Below, piece by piece: positions 33,389 through 42,622 of a stretch of DNA of 52,362 nt. The notes under the pieces were generated by a model. That model was given only the letters and a program-made list of their open reading frames with translations, was not told the DNA's origin and did not search any database. The stretch comes from a virus. Position numbers and translations under genes: made by a program. The first letter of the stretch is position 1; each line of letters opens with the position of its first letter. The stretch is from positions 1-52,362 of IMG/VR virus record IMGVR_UViG_3300048919_000218, one strand, 5' to 3'.

Positions 33389-36300
33389 ATGGCAGTTATC
33401 AAAGGTTCGAAGGGAGGCGGTGGCAGTAGCGACAAAGGTGGTAATCGCGGTACTGAAATCGCTTCCGTCGCGTACATGAAAATTCTGCTGGCGCTGACGG
33501 AAGGAGAAGCTGCGGGGGATTTCACTGGTAAGGATATTTACCTCGATGGCACTCCACTTCTTGATGATGCTGGCAGCGAAAACTTCCCTGGCGTGACGTG
33601 GGAGTGGCGTAGCGGGACTGTTGATCAGGATTATATTGCGGGTTTTCCTGCAGTTGAAAATGAAATCAGTGTCGGCACGGAACTGAAATACGGGACGCCG
33701 TGGGTTAAATCCATTAACAATACCCAGCTGTCGGCAGTGCGTTTGCGGTTTAAATTCCCGAACGGCGTTTATGCATTGCGCGACAGTGGCGGGAAGAATG
33801 GCTATCGGATTGAGTTCGCTATCGATATTTCTACCGATGGTGGTTCCTACGTTGAATACGGCAAAGATGAAGTGGACGGTATTGCAGATACCGGGTATGA
33901 GCGGAGCTACCGAATTGACCTGCCGGCAGCGACATCTGGCTGGCAAATCCGCGTCCGACGCCTGACGGAAAATACCAGCGACGGACGGCATGCGGATGTG
34001 TCGCGTATTGAGTCGATGACCGATATTGTCGATGCCAAGCTGCGTTATCCGCACACGTCGCTACTGTTCATCCAGTTCGACTCGAAGCTGTTTGACGGCA
34101 GAACGCCAAACGTCACCGTGGAAATGAAGGGAATAATCGTCCGCGTACCGTCGAACTACGATCCTGTTTCCCGCACTTACAGCGGTATCTGGGACGGACC
34201 GTTTAAATGGGCCTGGACGAACAACCCCGCCTGGATTTTTTACGATCTCGTGCTGAACAAGCGATACGGTCTGGGGAAAAGGCTCACAGCCGACTTAGTT
34301 GATAAATGGACCCTGTACCAGATAGCACAGTACTGCGATGCGCCGGTTTCGGACGGCGCGGGCGGGAAAGAGGCGCGGTACCTCTGTGATTTGTACATTT
34401 CGCAGCGAACCGATGCATGGACCGTGCTGATGGATTTGGCGAACATCTTCAGAGGGATGATCAGCTGGTCCAACAATCTTCTGTCAGTCGATGCTGATAT
34501 GCCCCGCGAGCTCGACCCCGATTTTGTGTTCAATAAGTCGAATATTGTGGGCGCGTTTAACTTCTCCAGCACATCGGAGAAGACGAACTATTCATCCGCC
34601 ATCGTCACTTACAGCAACCCGGCCAACGGCTATCAGGACGATCAGGCCAGTGCCTGGGTGCCGGAAGTCTCGAACCGGTTCGGCTTTAACACCATAGAGA
34701 TGTCCCGCATCGGGTGTACGCGGGAATCAGAAGCGCAGCGGCACGGGCTTTACGCTATTGAAACGAACCGCGATGACAATGGCGTGGAGTTTAAAACCGG
34801 GCTGGAAGGGCGCATCCCGCGCATAGGCAAAGTGATCGGTATCAATAACGCCCCGCTGGCCGGTCGTGATAACGGAGGTCGCGTGGCGGCAGCCTCCGGA
34901 ACAAAAGTCACACTGGACCGGATTACGACCGCGAAAGCGGGGGACACACTTATCGTCAACCTGCCAACCGGAAAATCCGAAGGCAGGAAGGTGAAAAGCG
35001 TCTCCGGACGCGCTGTTACCGTTGAGGCTGCATACAGCGTTACCCCAAATGCTGAATCCGCCTGGGTACTTGACCAGCCTGATTTAGCTATTCAGCTGTT
35101 CCGCGTTAAGCGGCTTGTGGTTAATTCGGATAACACGGTCACCATTAATGGCCTGCCTTACAACCCGAACAAGTTTCCGCGCGTTGATGACGGAGCAGTG
35201 ATTGAAGACAGGCCGGTCAGCGTGGTGCCGCCCCGCGGACAAGGTATGCCAGAAAACATCACCATTTCCAGTCAATACCGCGTTGAACAGGGGATAGGGA
35301 TCACCACGATGGTTGTTACGTGGGATACCGTCAAAAATGCCGTTGCCTATGAGGCGCAGTGGCGTCAGAACAACGGCGACTGGATTAATGTTCCTCGTAC
35401 CGGCAACACGCGCTTTGAAGTTGACGGGATTTACGCCGGACGCTACGTGGTCAGAATCCGGGCGATCAATGCTCTGGATATTGCCTCGCTCTGGGCAACC
35501 ACTGCTGAAACAGAGCTCACAGGGAAAGTGGGTAAACCACCAATGCCTGTGGGGCTGGCCACCCAGCCTTTAATTTTTGGCATCGGTATTTCCTGGGGAT
35601 TTCCGTCCGGTGCGCAGGATACGCAGAAGACAGAGATTCACTACAGCGCAACGGCGAACGGTGATTCTCCTCTGCTGCTGGCAGACGTGCCTTATCCCTC
35701 ATCGTCCTACCAGCAAATGGGGTTACTGGCTGGAAAAATATTCTGGTACCGGGCAAGACTCGTTGATCGCTTAGGCAACCAGAGTGACTGGACTGAGTGG
35801 GTTTCCGGCCAGTCGAGCACTGATGTTTCTGATATTACCGATGCGATTCTGGAAGATATCAAAGAATCGGACACGTTTAAGGACTTGATCGAGGGGGCTG
35901 TAGACAGCAACGAAAAAATTGCTGGCATGGCCGACGATATCAAACAGAACGCGGATAGCATCGAACAACAGGCGCAGGCTATTCAGGAAAACTCAGATGG
36001 TCTGGCGCAGGCCGAAGTGAAGATCGACGAGATGTCTGTATCGATGGACGGCATGACTGGCGGAGTCAAAAACTCCTCCATTGCCGTTATTCAGAATAGC
36101 CTGGCGCAGGTGACAAGCCGCCGCTCTCAGACAGCGACAAACGCCGGAAACAGCGCCAGCATTGACCGCATCGACACCACCATTGCTGATACCAGTGAGG
36201 CGGTCGCCCGCGCGCTGGTCACGCTTGATGCCTCTGCAGGTGGCAATGTATCCAACTCAACGGACCTCACTGAAACCTTAGCGAACTTTACTCAGGCTTC

Positions 36301-36826
36301 GGCCACAAAGATTAATTCTCTGACGGTGACAGTGAACGGCCAGACGGCGGCGATTAACCAGACTTCTCAGGCGATTGCTGATGTGAACGGTAACCTCAGC
36401 GCGATGTATAACATCAAGGTGGCAGTGGATGCTAACGGTCGTCAGTATGCAGCTGGGATGGGGATCGGCGTTGAAAATACACCGTCCGGGATGCAGTCAC
36501 AGGTGCTGTTCGTAGCCGATCGCTTTGCGGTTATGTCACAGGCTGGGGGAGCAGTAACGTTACCGTTTGTCATTCAGAATGGGCAGACGTTTATTAACGA
36601 TGCCTTTTTCCGGGATGCGAGTATCCAGTTCGGGAAGATCACTGATTCACTGCAGTCCAACAACTTTGTTGCGGGTTCTGCAGGTTGGCGTTGGGGGAAA
36701 GACGGCACGATGCAGAACTACGGAAGCGACAGTGAGGGTGGTATGAAACAAACAAACGTCACGATCAGCATCCGCGATAAAAACAGGCTGCGCGTGCAAA
36801 TTGGCAGGTTAACGGGGGTATTCTGA
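33389..36826 (+). CDS. Host specificity protein J (central tail fibre)
   Basis: 1145 aa. Start at ATG 33389 after CGGAG. The N-terminal hub (IKGSKGGGGSSDKGG, KILLALTEGE) is followed by the lambda J core, two fibronectin-III-like domains at about 625-810, a coiled coil at about 830-980, and a C-terminal receptor-binding end (about 1000-1145). The last 100 residues define the host receptor; no close family match recognised. Confidence 0.94.
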   Translation: MAVIKGSKGGGGSSDKGGNRGTEIASVAYMKILLALTEGEAAGDFTGKDIYLDGTPLLDDAGSENFPGVTWEWRSGTVDQDYIAGFPAVENEISVGTELKYGTPWVKSINNTQLSAVRLRFKFPNGVYALRDSGGKNGYRIEFAIDISTDGGSYVEYGKDEVDGIADTGYERSYRIDLPAATSGWQIRVRRLTENTSDGRHADVSRIESMTDIVDAKLRYPHTSLLFIQFDSKLFDGRTPNVTVEMKGIIVRVPSNYDPVSRTYSGIWDGPFKWAWTNNPAWIFYDLVLNKRYGLGKRLTADLVDKWTLYQIAQYCDAPVSDGAGGKEARYLCDLYISQRTDAWTVLMDLANIFRGMISWSNNLLSVDADMPRELDPDFVFNKSNIVGAFNFSSTSEKTNYSSAIVTYSNPANGYQDDQASAWVPEVSNRFGFNTIEMSRIGCTRESEAQRHGLYAIETNRDDNGVEFKTGLEGRIPRIGKVIGINNAPLAGRDNGGRVAAASGTKVTLDRITTAKAGDTLIVNLPTGKSEGRKVKSVSGRAVTVEAAYSVTPNAESAWVLDQPDLAIQLFRVKRLVVNSDNTVTINGLPYNPNKFPRVDDGAVIEDRPVSVVPPRGQGMPENITISSQYRVEQGIGITTMVVTWDTVKNAVAYEAQWRQNNGDWINVPRTGNTRFEVDGIYAGRYVVRIRAINALDIASLWATTAETELTGKVGKPPMPVGLATQPLIFGIGISWGFPSGAQDTQKTEIHYSATANGDSPLLLADVPYPSSSYQQMGLLAGKIFWYRARLVDRLGNQSDWTEWVSGQSSTDVSDITDAILEDIKESDTFKDLIEGAVDSNEKIAGMADDIKQNADSIEQQAQAIQENSDGLAQAEVKIDEMSVSMDGMTGGVKNSSIAVIQNSLAQVTSRRSQTATNAGNSASIDRIDTTIADTSEAVARALVTLDASAGGNVSNSTDLTETLANFTQASATKINSLTVTVNGQTAAINQTSQAIADVNGNLSAMYNIKVAVDANGRQYAAGMGIGVENTPSGMQSQVLFVADRFAVMSQAGGAVTLPFVIQNGQTFINDAFFRDASIQFGKITDSLQSNNFVAGSAGWRWGKDGTMQNYGSDSEGGMKQTNVTISIRDKNRLRVQIGRLTGVF

Positions 36827-37128
36827 TGGACTGGGGGATTCAGACGTGGGACGCCAACGGCGTCCCCAACAACTACGGCATAAAGCCCGTCTCAGTAGTG
36901 GGCCGTATCCCCCTCTCTGAGGGGCAAAACTCTGGCAGCTGGTCTTTTACCATTCCCGCAGGCATGAAGGTTGGATTTGCCGTCACGCTCGATAAAGGCG
37001 CGGTTTCTGTCGGTCGCCGCATCGTTGCGAGCGGAAACACCATTACGCTCAGCGCGGCTAGCAGCGTAGGCATAGGGAATTATCCGGCTTCTGAATGTGA
37101 GCTCGTTGTCTTTGTGGAGAAGGCATAA
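36826..37128 (+). CDS. Small tail-associated protein, unknown
   Basis: 100 aa beta-rich: MDWGIQTWDANGVPNNYGIK, then AGMKVGFAVTLDKGAVSV. Start overlaps J stop, and its stop overlaps the next start, so all three are translationally coupled. Likely on the central fibre tip. Confidence 0.72.
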   Translation: MDWGIQTWDANGVPNNYGIKPVSVVGRIPLSEGQNSGSWSFTIPAGMKVGFAVTLDKGAVSVGRRIVASGNTITLSAASSVGIGNYPASECELVVFVEKA

Positions 37129-37805
37129 TGGCGGATTACGGCGCGCTGATCTCTCTTGAAAACGGAAACCCCTTTGTTACCCCACAGTCCACACCGTTCT
37201 GCCTGTACAGAAAGGTTGTGGTTAACTCCTCGGCCAGTGGTGCTTATCATGGCGCATCTGCAACGATAGCCTTGGATCCATCATATCCGGCCATGGTGTT
37301 TTGCAAAACGAGTAATACCGCTCAACCCACTACGGTCGGAGCCACCAGGTCTGGTGGAAATATCCTTGTAGGCTCAAATAATGCTTACGGGCAGACACAC
37401 ACATTAACGGCTTATATCTTCGCCATTTTCCCGCAAACCCTGCCCAAATGGGGATTTGCTATCTGGGATGGAGCAGGTAAGTTGGTTTTGACTAACGAGA
37501 GTAGGGTGCTGAGTGACCTCGTTACCGTTGGGACACCAGGTGCAACAACCGGGGGGATCAACATCGATGTAACCCTTGCCGGCAGTTATGCGGTAGCCCC
37601 TGCTATTCTTGGTTCTCAGATCGTCCAAAACAACAATACTCAACCTCCCACAATAGTGAACATTACTGCCTACGCCGGGTGCCGGTTTGATGGTACATCG
37701 ACGCGGATTAACGCAGCACCTTCGACAACAGCATCCGGTTCTGCTGCGGGTGGGACGACAACAGGGATAGCATTGACGGTCATAAACACGGCGGCCTACG
37801 ACTGA
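37128..37805 (+). CDS. Tail protein (DUF6453-like)
   Basis: 225 aa: MADYGALISLENGNPFVTPQ, then LPKWGFAIWDGAGKLVLTNE. The family follows J in many lambdoid phages. C-terminal half is Thr/Ala/Gly rich. Role in the tail tip presumed from position. Confidence 0.8.
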   Translation: MADYGALISLENGNPFVTPQSTPFCLYRKVVVNSSASGAYHGASATIALDPSYPAMVFCKTSNTAQPTTVGATRSGGNILVGSNNAYGQTHTLTAYIFAIFPQTLPKWGFAIWDGAGKLVLTNESRVLSDLVTVGTPGATTGGINIDVTLAGSYAVAPAILGSQIVQNNNTQPPTIVNITAYAGCRFDGTSTRINAAPSTTASGSAAGGTTTGIALTVINTAAYD

Positions 37806-37828
37806 TTGATCGTTCAGAGCGATCAATC
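37804..37828 (+). other. Hairpin at the end of the tail operon
   Basis: GATTGATCG-N7-CGATCAATC, perfect 9-bp stem overlapping the stop codon of the preceding gene; no T run. Confidence 0.65.
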
Positions 37829-37912
37829 TCAAGATATTGATCTGTTATATCTATTTTATATATTTCTGCCAGTGAGGTAATTTTGAATAAATAAAATTTA
37901 CTGGATTGAATA

Positions 37913-38149
37913 ATGAATAAAATATTTATCGTCTTATTTGCTTGCTTTGGTATTTCTGCCTGCTCAGGCCCAATTCTGGAAAAGCAAGAGCCAGTATGCG
38001 AGGCCACTGCGATGCTTGGCGGCCAGCAGCAGGTGGTTCAAATCTATGGGGTTCGCAAGGTAGTCAACCAGACTGAATATAGAGCAGGTTATCCCTTTAA
38101 CTGGCGATGGGTGAGTAGAAATAATTTCACCTCTTCAACCTGTAAATAA
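37913..38149 (+). CDS. cor: Cor-like superinfection-exclusion lipoprotein
   Basis: 78 aa with signal peptide and lipobox (FACFGISAC). The mature part matches Cor of phi80/HK022/N15: EPVCEATAMLGGQQQVVQIY, then AGYPFNWRWVS and STCK at the end. Cor inactivates the outer-membrane receptor FhuA and blocks further infection and receptor-loaded virions. Placed between J and fibre genes as in HK022, with its own terminator. Confidence 0.88.
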   Translation: MNKIFIVLFACFGISACSGPILEKQEPVCEATAMLGGQQQVVQIYGVRKVVNQTEYRAGYPFNWRWVSRNNFTSSTCK

Positions 38150-38165
38150 TTAACCTCAAATAAAG

Positions 38166-38187
38166 AAACCGCTTCGGCGGTTTTTTT
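38166..38187 (+). terminator. Rho-independent terminator
   Basis: AAACCGC-TTCG-GCGGTTT with additional T, a UUCG tetraloop; ends the cor transcript. Confidence 0.88.
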
Positions 38188-38202
38188 ATGCCTGGAGAAA
38201 AT

Positions 38203-39360
38203 ATGATTTACAACATTGGAACAATTTCAGTAATCGGAAACACAGCTACGGGAACCGGAACAAACTGGTTGGCACCTGCCAGCCAGGTGCGCGCGGGGCA
38301 GACGATTATCGTCATGTCTAACCCAGTTCAGATGTTCCAGATTTCAAACGTCAACAGTGCCACTTCAATGACGGTTACACCCGCAGCATCTCCGGCGCTG
38401 AACGGCCAGAAATACGGCATCCTTGTCACGGATAGCCTTTCAGTCGATGGGCTGGCGCAAAGTATTTCGCAGTTGATCAAAGAGTACGATGAGAACATCG
38501 GGGCGTGGGAAAGTTTTGCCAGCACGACAGCGAATCAAAACGTGACTGTGACGATTAATGGTGTGAGCGTAACGATCCCGGCTATCGGGAAACTTCTGCA
38601 AAAAGGGAGTAATGGGGCGCTCCCGGTTAACCAGGGCGGTACCGGCGCAACCAAAGCCGAAGACGCTCGCGCAAACCTCGGTTTAGGAACAGCGGCAGTT
38701 CTTGAAGGATCGTTTGTTGCCATGACTAACAAGGGGAATACATTTAGTGGGAATATTGGGGTTAGACAAAGCTCTTCATACGCATCAATGAGTCTGACAT
38801 CTTTGTCCAATAATGAAGATGCTGTCGGTAGCGTCAACCTGATTGAAATGGCCGGAGGTGACCCCGGCACTACACCACTATTTTATGTGGCTCGTCGTAA
38901 TCGGATAAACTCGGTCGGGCAATGGGTTATTAATTACCCAGCGGCATCAGGTACATTAGCCTTGACCGGAACCTCAGATATTAACTTTAAATGTGATGTA
39001 GAGGAGTTTGACGGACAGGAGTCGGCGGAAAAAATACTGGCCCTGGAACTTAAAAAATTTAAGTACATCGACGATGAAAAACGAAGAGTGCGGAGGGGGA
39101 TTATCGCACAACAAGCCGAGCTCATTGAGCCTCTGTACGTTAAGCACACCCGTGAACCCGACGGCACAGAGGTGTTTGATGATGAAGGGAATAAAATAAA
39201 CCAGGGCTACAGAGAAAGGCTTGTTCTCGATAATAATGCGATTATCCTTGATCTCCTTTGTGCGCTACAAGTAGCACTTAAAAAGATAAATGAGCATGAA
39301 GAACGGCTTGTCGCTTTGGAACTGGCTATGCGCGCACCCCATCTTGATCCTTCTGTCTGA
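38203..39360 (+). CDS. Tail fibre with S74 chaperone end (expressed orientation)
   Basis: 385 aa, ATG 38203 after GGAG. Residues 1-157 are the fixed N-terminal part (attachment, then SVTIPAIGKLLQKGSNGALP and NQGGTGATKAEDARA). Residues 158-385 lie within the invertible segment and end in a peptidase-S74 intramolecular chaperone (SDINFKCDVEEF, then RRVRRGIIAQQAELIEPLYV). The crossover site codes for NLGLG at 158-162. The 3' end overlaps the alternative cassette tail-to-tail by 35 bp. Confidence 0.9.
   Translation: MIYNIGTISVIGNTATGTGTNWLAPASQVRAGQTIIVMSNPVQMFQISNVNSATSMTVTPAASPALNGQKYGILVTDSLSVDGLAQSISQLIKEYDENIGAWESFASTTANQNVTVTINGVSVTIPAIGKLLQKGSNGALPVNQGGTGATKAEDARANLGLGTAAVLEGSFVAMTNKGNTFSGNIGVRQSSSYASMSLTSLSNNEDAVGSVNLIEMAGGDPGTTPLFYVARRNRINSVGQWVINYPAASGTLALTGTSDINFKCDVEEFDGQESAEKILALELKKFKYIDDEKRRVRRGIIAQQAELIEPLYVKHTREPDGTEVFDDEGNKINQGYRERLVLDNNAIILDLLCALQVALKKINEHEERLVALELAMRAPHLDPSV
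38666..38691 (+). repeat. Left invertase crossover site (ixL)
   Basis: Core AAACCTCGGTTT (38673-38684) followed by AGGAACA, very close to gix/cix sites (AAACC-TC-GGTTT). Matching inverted site at 40073-40098. Central dinucleotide TC agrees between the two. Confidence 0.85.
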
Positions 39361-40086
39361 AAACTGAACCCACCGGCATCTCAACGCGCACGGAAATGAA
39401 CTGGTCTGCAGGGATATCAACCGGATCGCCATCACTCACGCCATCCAGTTCATTCCTGGCGAATGCCGGCGCTGAAGGATACGGCCGATGATAGGTTTTC
39501 ACCAGGACCGAGCCATCAGCATTAACTTCATAATCCAGCCAGATCAACGGCTGCTTGTTGCGGTTTGTTGGTATCTCAAAACCACCATCTTTCCCGCCCC
39601 ACGAGGCATCCGCGTTCATACCCATGCAACCTTCAATTAGATACTGACCTACACCAATGCGCGTAACGGTGCAGCCCTCAGACTCTTCATTAACTCGATA
39701 ACCGCCATCATGATTGATCTGCACAACTGGAGAGGCAGCTTTAAGTGTCCCGTCGCTGGTTTTGGTCGTATTCGCAGTTGAATACAGTTCCGACCAGGTA
39801 CCACCCTGATAATTGCCGTAGGTACGAATAAAACCTCGAGCCTTACCACCGGCAGTCATTGCTAAATCGGAACCATATGACCCCTGGGGGATGTGAAGAA
39901 CTGTAACTCCCGTTGTGCCGGCTGGGTTGTAATCGGCTGCGCCCTGGATTGATAGTAAGGACGATACCGGATTCCCTGTCGCATCCATGTACGGAGTATT
40001 TTGAATTCCTAACCCAAAAGCACCCACCTGCATAACGTTCCCTGCTGCAGTTCCGACGGTCTTCGTCGCGCTGTCTCCCAAACCGA
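38678..40086. mobile_element. Invertible tail-fibre segment (about 1.4 kb)
   Basis: Bounded by inverted crossover sites and followed by a serine invertase gene. It contains the 3' part of the expressed fibre and, in opposite orientation, an alternative fibre end. Inversion would join the constant N terminus in frame to the other end (about 160 + 251 residues). This is the Mu/P1/e14 type of host-range switch. Confidence 0.88.
39326..40081 (-). CDS. Silent alternative tail-fibre C-terminal cassette
   Basis: About 251 codons with no proper start; an in-frame stop lies just upstream at the crossover. It opens LGDSATKTVGTAAGNVMQVG and runs VLHIPQGSYGSDLAMTAGGKA to VDIPADQFISVRVEMPVG, a different receptor-binding end without the S74 chaperone. 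After inversion the reading frame AAC CTC GGT TTG GGA would be continuous. Not expressed as drawn. Confidence 0.85.
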   Translation of the reverse strand: MGDSATKTVGTAAGNVMQVGAFGLGIQNTPYMDATGNPVSSLLSIQGAADYNPAGTTGVTVLHIPQGSYGSDLAMTAGGKARGFIRTYGNYQGGTWSELYSTANTTKTSDGTLKAASPVVQINHDGGYRVNEESEGCTVTRIGVGQYLIEGCMGMNADASWGGKDGGFEIPTNRNKQPLIWLDYEVNADGSVLVKTYHRPYPSAPAFARNELDGVSDGDPVDIPADQFISVRVEMPVGSVFRQKDQDGVRA

Positions 40087-40098
40087 CGTTTTATAGAT
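40073..40098 (-). repeat. Right invertase crossover site (ixR)
   Basis: On the minus strand AAACGTCGGTTT, then GGGAGAC (core 40080-40091): one core mismatch to ixL, same central TC, opposite orientation. Confidence 0.8.
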
Positions 40099-40163
40099 TG
40101 CCTCTCAAGTACCTGGCCGATAACTTCACCTGATTTTTTTGCAAAAGATGTTGGGTGAAAAAC

Positions 40164-40733
40164 ATGCAAATTGGCTATGTCAGGGTATCAACAAATGACC
40201 AAAATACTGATCTCCAGCGGCAGGCGCTCGAACGCGCAGGATGTGAGCTAATTTTCGAAGAAAAAATGAGCGGAACCGTAGCAAATCGTCCGGCACTCAA
40301 AAGACTGCTCAGGACCTTAAACGAGGGCGATACGCTGGTGGTCTGGAAGCTGGATCGGCTCGGTCGTAGCATGCGCAACCTTGTTCTTCTGGTAGATGAA
40401 CTTCGACAACGCGGCATCCATTTTCGCAGCCTCACTGACAGCATTGACACTTCCAGCCCGATGGGGAGATTCATCTTCCATATCATGTCCGCTCTGGCGG
40501 AGATGGAAAGGGAGCTGATCGTCGAGAGAACTCGCGCCGGTCTTGCCGCGGCGAGAGAGAAGGGAAGAGTAGGAGGTCGCAGGCCAAAATTGACGGAGGA
40601 ACAATGGGCACAAGCCGGACGACTCGTTGCGAACGGCATCGACCGCAAACAAGTCGCACTGATTTATGACGTAGCGGTCTGCACTCTGTACAAAAAATTC
40701 CCGGCAGGAAAGCCGGCTGTCCACGAACAATAG
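40164..40733 (+). CDS. pin: Serine DNA invertase (Pin/Gin/Hin family)
   Basis: 189 aa. Catalytic Ser in YVRVSTNDQ (about residue 9), then [10 protein letters not shown], and helix [22 protein letters not shown]-terminal HTH ([20 protein letters not shown]). The enzyme flips the adjacent fibre segment, probably with host Fis bound to an enhancer. ATG 40164 follows GGGTG; a GTG at 40155 is in frame. Intact and full length. Confidence 0.95.
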   Translation: MQIGYVRVSTNDQNTDLQRQALERAGCELIFEEKMSGTVANRPALKRLLRTLNEGDTLVVWKLDRLGRSMRNLVLLVDELRQRGIHFRSLTDSIDTSSPMGRFIFHIMSALAEMERELIVERTRAGLAAAREKGRVGGRRPKLTEEQWAQAGRLVANGIDRKQVALIYDVAVCTLYKKFPAGKPAVHEQ

Positions 40734-40828
40734 CCGGGCCGAAATATTTACAAAAACATATTTGTCGATGCATGAGAAGGTTACGAGCGAACCGCTTAAG
40801 CATTAATCAGCCTGCACCGCGGCGCACC

Positions 40829-40871
40829 TTGATCAGTTTTTTCCATTCAACTACTGTATATAAAAACAGTA
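40829..40871 (+). promoter_or_regulatory. LexA-regulated umuDC promoter
   Basis: LexA box TACTGTATATAAAAACAGTA (40852-40871) with TTGATC 17 bp upstream; the box equals that of E. coli umuDC. Same TTGATC-17-TACTGT design as the dinI promoter at 11103. Confidence 0.93.
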
Positions 40872-40885
40872 TAAAGGTGTTCATT

Positions 40886-41305
40886 ATGAAGTTGTACAGA
40901 CCAGCAGAATTACGAGAAGTCATTGCGATCCCACTTTTCAGCGATTTGGTGCAGTGTGGATTTCCCAGCCCGGCAGCGGATTATGTCGAGCAACGTATCG
41001 ATCTTAATGAGTTAATGGTTCAGCATCCGAGTTCAACTTACTTCCTTAAAGCTGCCGGGGACTCAATGATCGATGCGGGGATCAGTGATGGTGATCTGCT
41101 GGTGGTTGACAGTTCAATCACTGCGGGTCATGGAGATATCGTGATCGCAGCAGTGGAAGGTGAGTTCACCGTAAAGCGCCTTCAGCTTCGGCCAACCGTC
41201 CAGCTTAACCCAATGAACAGCGCCTACAGTCCAATCATTGTCGGCAGTGAAGATACCCTGGATGTTTTCGGCGTCGTCACTTTCATCGTTAAATCGGCGA
41301 GCTGA
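40886..41305 (+). CDS. umuD: UmuD, polymerase V autoproteolytic subunit
   Basis: 139 aa, the E. coli length. Cleavage site C24-G25 (LVQCGF), nucleophile S60 (GDSMID) and general base K97 (FTVKRL) are all present. RecA filaments stimulate self-cleavage to UmuD', which joins UmuC. Ribosome site AAGGTG; umuC follows 2 nt after the stop. Note that the prophage also makes DinI, which affects this cleavage. Confidence 0.97.
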   Translation: MKLYRPAELREVIAIPLFSDLVQCGFPSPAADYVEQRIDLNELMVQHPSSTYFLKAAGDSMIDAGISDGDLLVVDSSITAGHGDIVIAAVEGEFTVKRLQLRPTVQLNPMNSAYSPIIVGSEDTLDVFGVVTFIVKSAS

Positions 41306-41307
41306 AC

Positions 41308-42576
41308 ATGTTCGCGCTCTGTGATGTGAATTCCTTCTACGCATCATGCGAGACGGTATTCCGACCAGATTTGAGGGGACGGCCGGTTGTCGTTCTCTCG
41401 AATAACGATGGCTGCGTGATCGCAAGATCAGCCGAGGCCAAAGCGGCAGGAATAACGATGGGAGAACCCTTCTTCAAGCAAAAGGACCTTTTCCGGTGCG
41501 CTGGTGTGGTCTGCTTCAGCAGTAATTACGAGTTGTACGCCGATATGAGCCAACGCGTGATGACAACGCTTGAAGAAATGAGTCCTCGCGTGGAAATTTA
41601 TAGCATTGACGAGGCATTTTGTGATCTGACCGGCGTGCGCAATTGTCGGGACCTGACAGATTTCGGTAAAGAGATTCGGGCTACAGTCCTGAAGCGCACA
41701 CATCTGACTGTGGGCGTAGGCATTGCGCAGACGAAGACGCTTGCCAAGCTGGCCAATCACGCCGCCAAAAAATGGCAGCGGCAAACCGGCGGTGTGGTCG
41801 ATCTCTCTAACGTTGATCGTCAGCGCCGGCTGCTTGCTATTTTACCAGTCGAGGATATCTGGGGAGTGGGCCGGCGCATCAGCAAAAAACTTAATGCCAT
41901 GGGTATCAAAACCGCGCTCGACCTCTCAGAGCAAAGCACCTGGATTATCAGGAAGCACTTTAACGTCGTGCTCGAGCGAACGGTACGGGAGCTGCGCGGT
42001 GAACCCTGCCTAGATCTGGAAGAGTTTGCTCCCGCGAAGCAGGAGATAGTCTGCAGCAGATCGTTTGGAGAGCGCATCACTGAGTATGAACAGATGCGCC
42101 AGGCCATTTGTTCTTACGCCGCGCGCGGTGCTGAGAAATTGCGAGGTGAGCATCAGTACTGCCGGTTTATTTCGGCGTTCGTTAAAACGTCTCCGTTCGC
42201 TCTGAACGAGCCATATTACGGCAACAGTTCATCAGTGAAATTGCTGGCGCCGACGCAGGACAGTCGCGATATCATTAATGCTGCCACAAAGTGTCTCGAT
42301 GCTATCTGGAAGGAAGGTTATCGCTATCAAAAAGGCGGGATCATGCTTGGCGACTTCTTTAGTCAGGGCGTTGCCCAGCTCAACCTGTTCGATGAGAATG
42401 CGCCGCGTAAGGATAGCGAGCAGCTGATGAATATTCTGGATCATCTGAACGCCAAAGGAGGGAAGGGTACGCTTTACTTCGCCGGACAGGGTATACAGCA
42501 GCAGTGGCAGATGAAGCGTCAGATGCTATCGCCGCGGTATACCACCCGAGTCTCTGATTTGCTTATTGTCAGGTAG
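41308..42576 (+). CDS. umuC: UmuC, Y-family translesion polymerase V
   Basis: 422 aa, same length as E. coli UmuC and highly similar throughout. The opening [14 protein letters not shown] and YSIDEAF carry the catalytic acids. The beta-clamp motif QLNLF is present near residue 357. With UmuD'2 it copies damaged DNA at the cost of mutations. Complete, so the lysogen gains a second SOS mutator system if the host has its own. Confidence 0.97.
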   Translation: MFALCDVNSFYASCETVFRPDLRGRPVVVLSNNDGCVIARSAEAKAAGITMGEPFFKQKDLFRCAGVVCFSSNYELYADMSQRVMTTLEEMSPRVEIYSIDEAFCDLTGVRNCRDLTDFGKEIRATVLKRTHLTVGVGIAQTKTLAKLANHAAKKWQRQTGGVVDLSNVDRQRRLLAILPVEDIWGVGRRISKKLNAMGIKTALDLSEQSTWIIRKHFNVVLERTVRELRGEPCLDLEEFAPAKQEIVCSRSFGERITEYEQMRQAICSYAARGAEKLRGEHQYCRFISAFVKTSPFALNEPYYGNSSSVKLLAPTQDSRDIINAATKCLDAIWKEGYRYQKGGIMLGDFFSQGVAQLNLFDENAPRKDSEQLMNILDHLNAKGGKGTLYFAGQGIQQQWQMKRQMLSPRYTTRVSDLLIVR

Positions 42577-42622
42577 ATTTTAATCACTCGTTTGCGGTGA
42601 TGATCAGCTAAAAAGAAAGGCA

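Noticed and set aside
42577-42622. Possible prophage end just after umuC
   Set aside because: No repeat matching the left end was found here, whereas the 13-bp repeat with arm sites lies at 51392.
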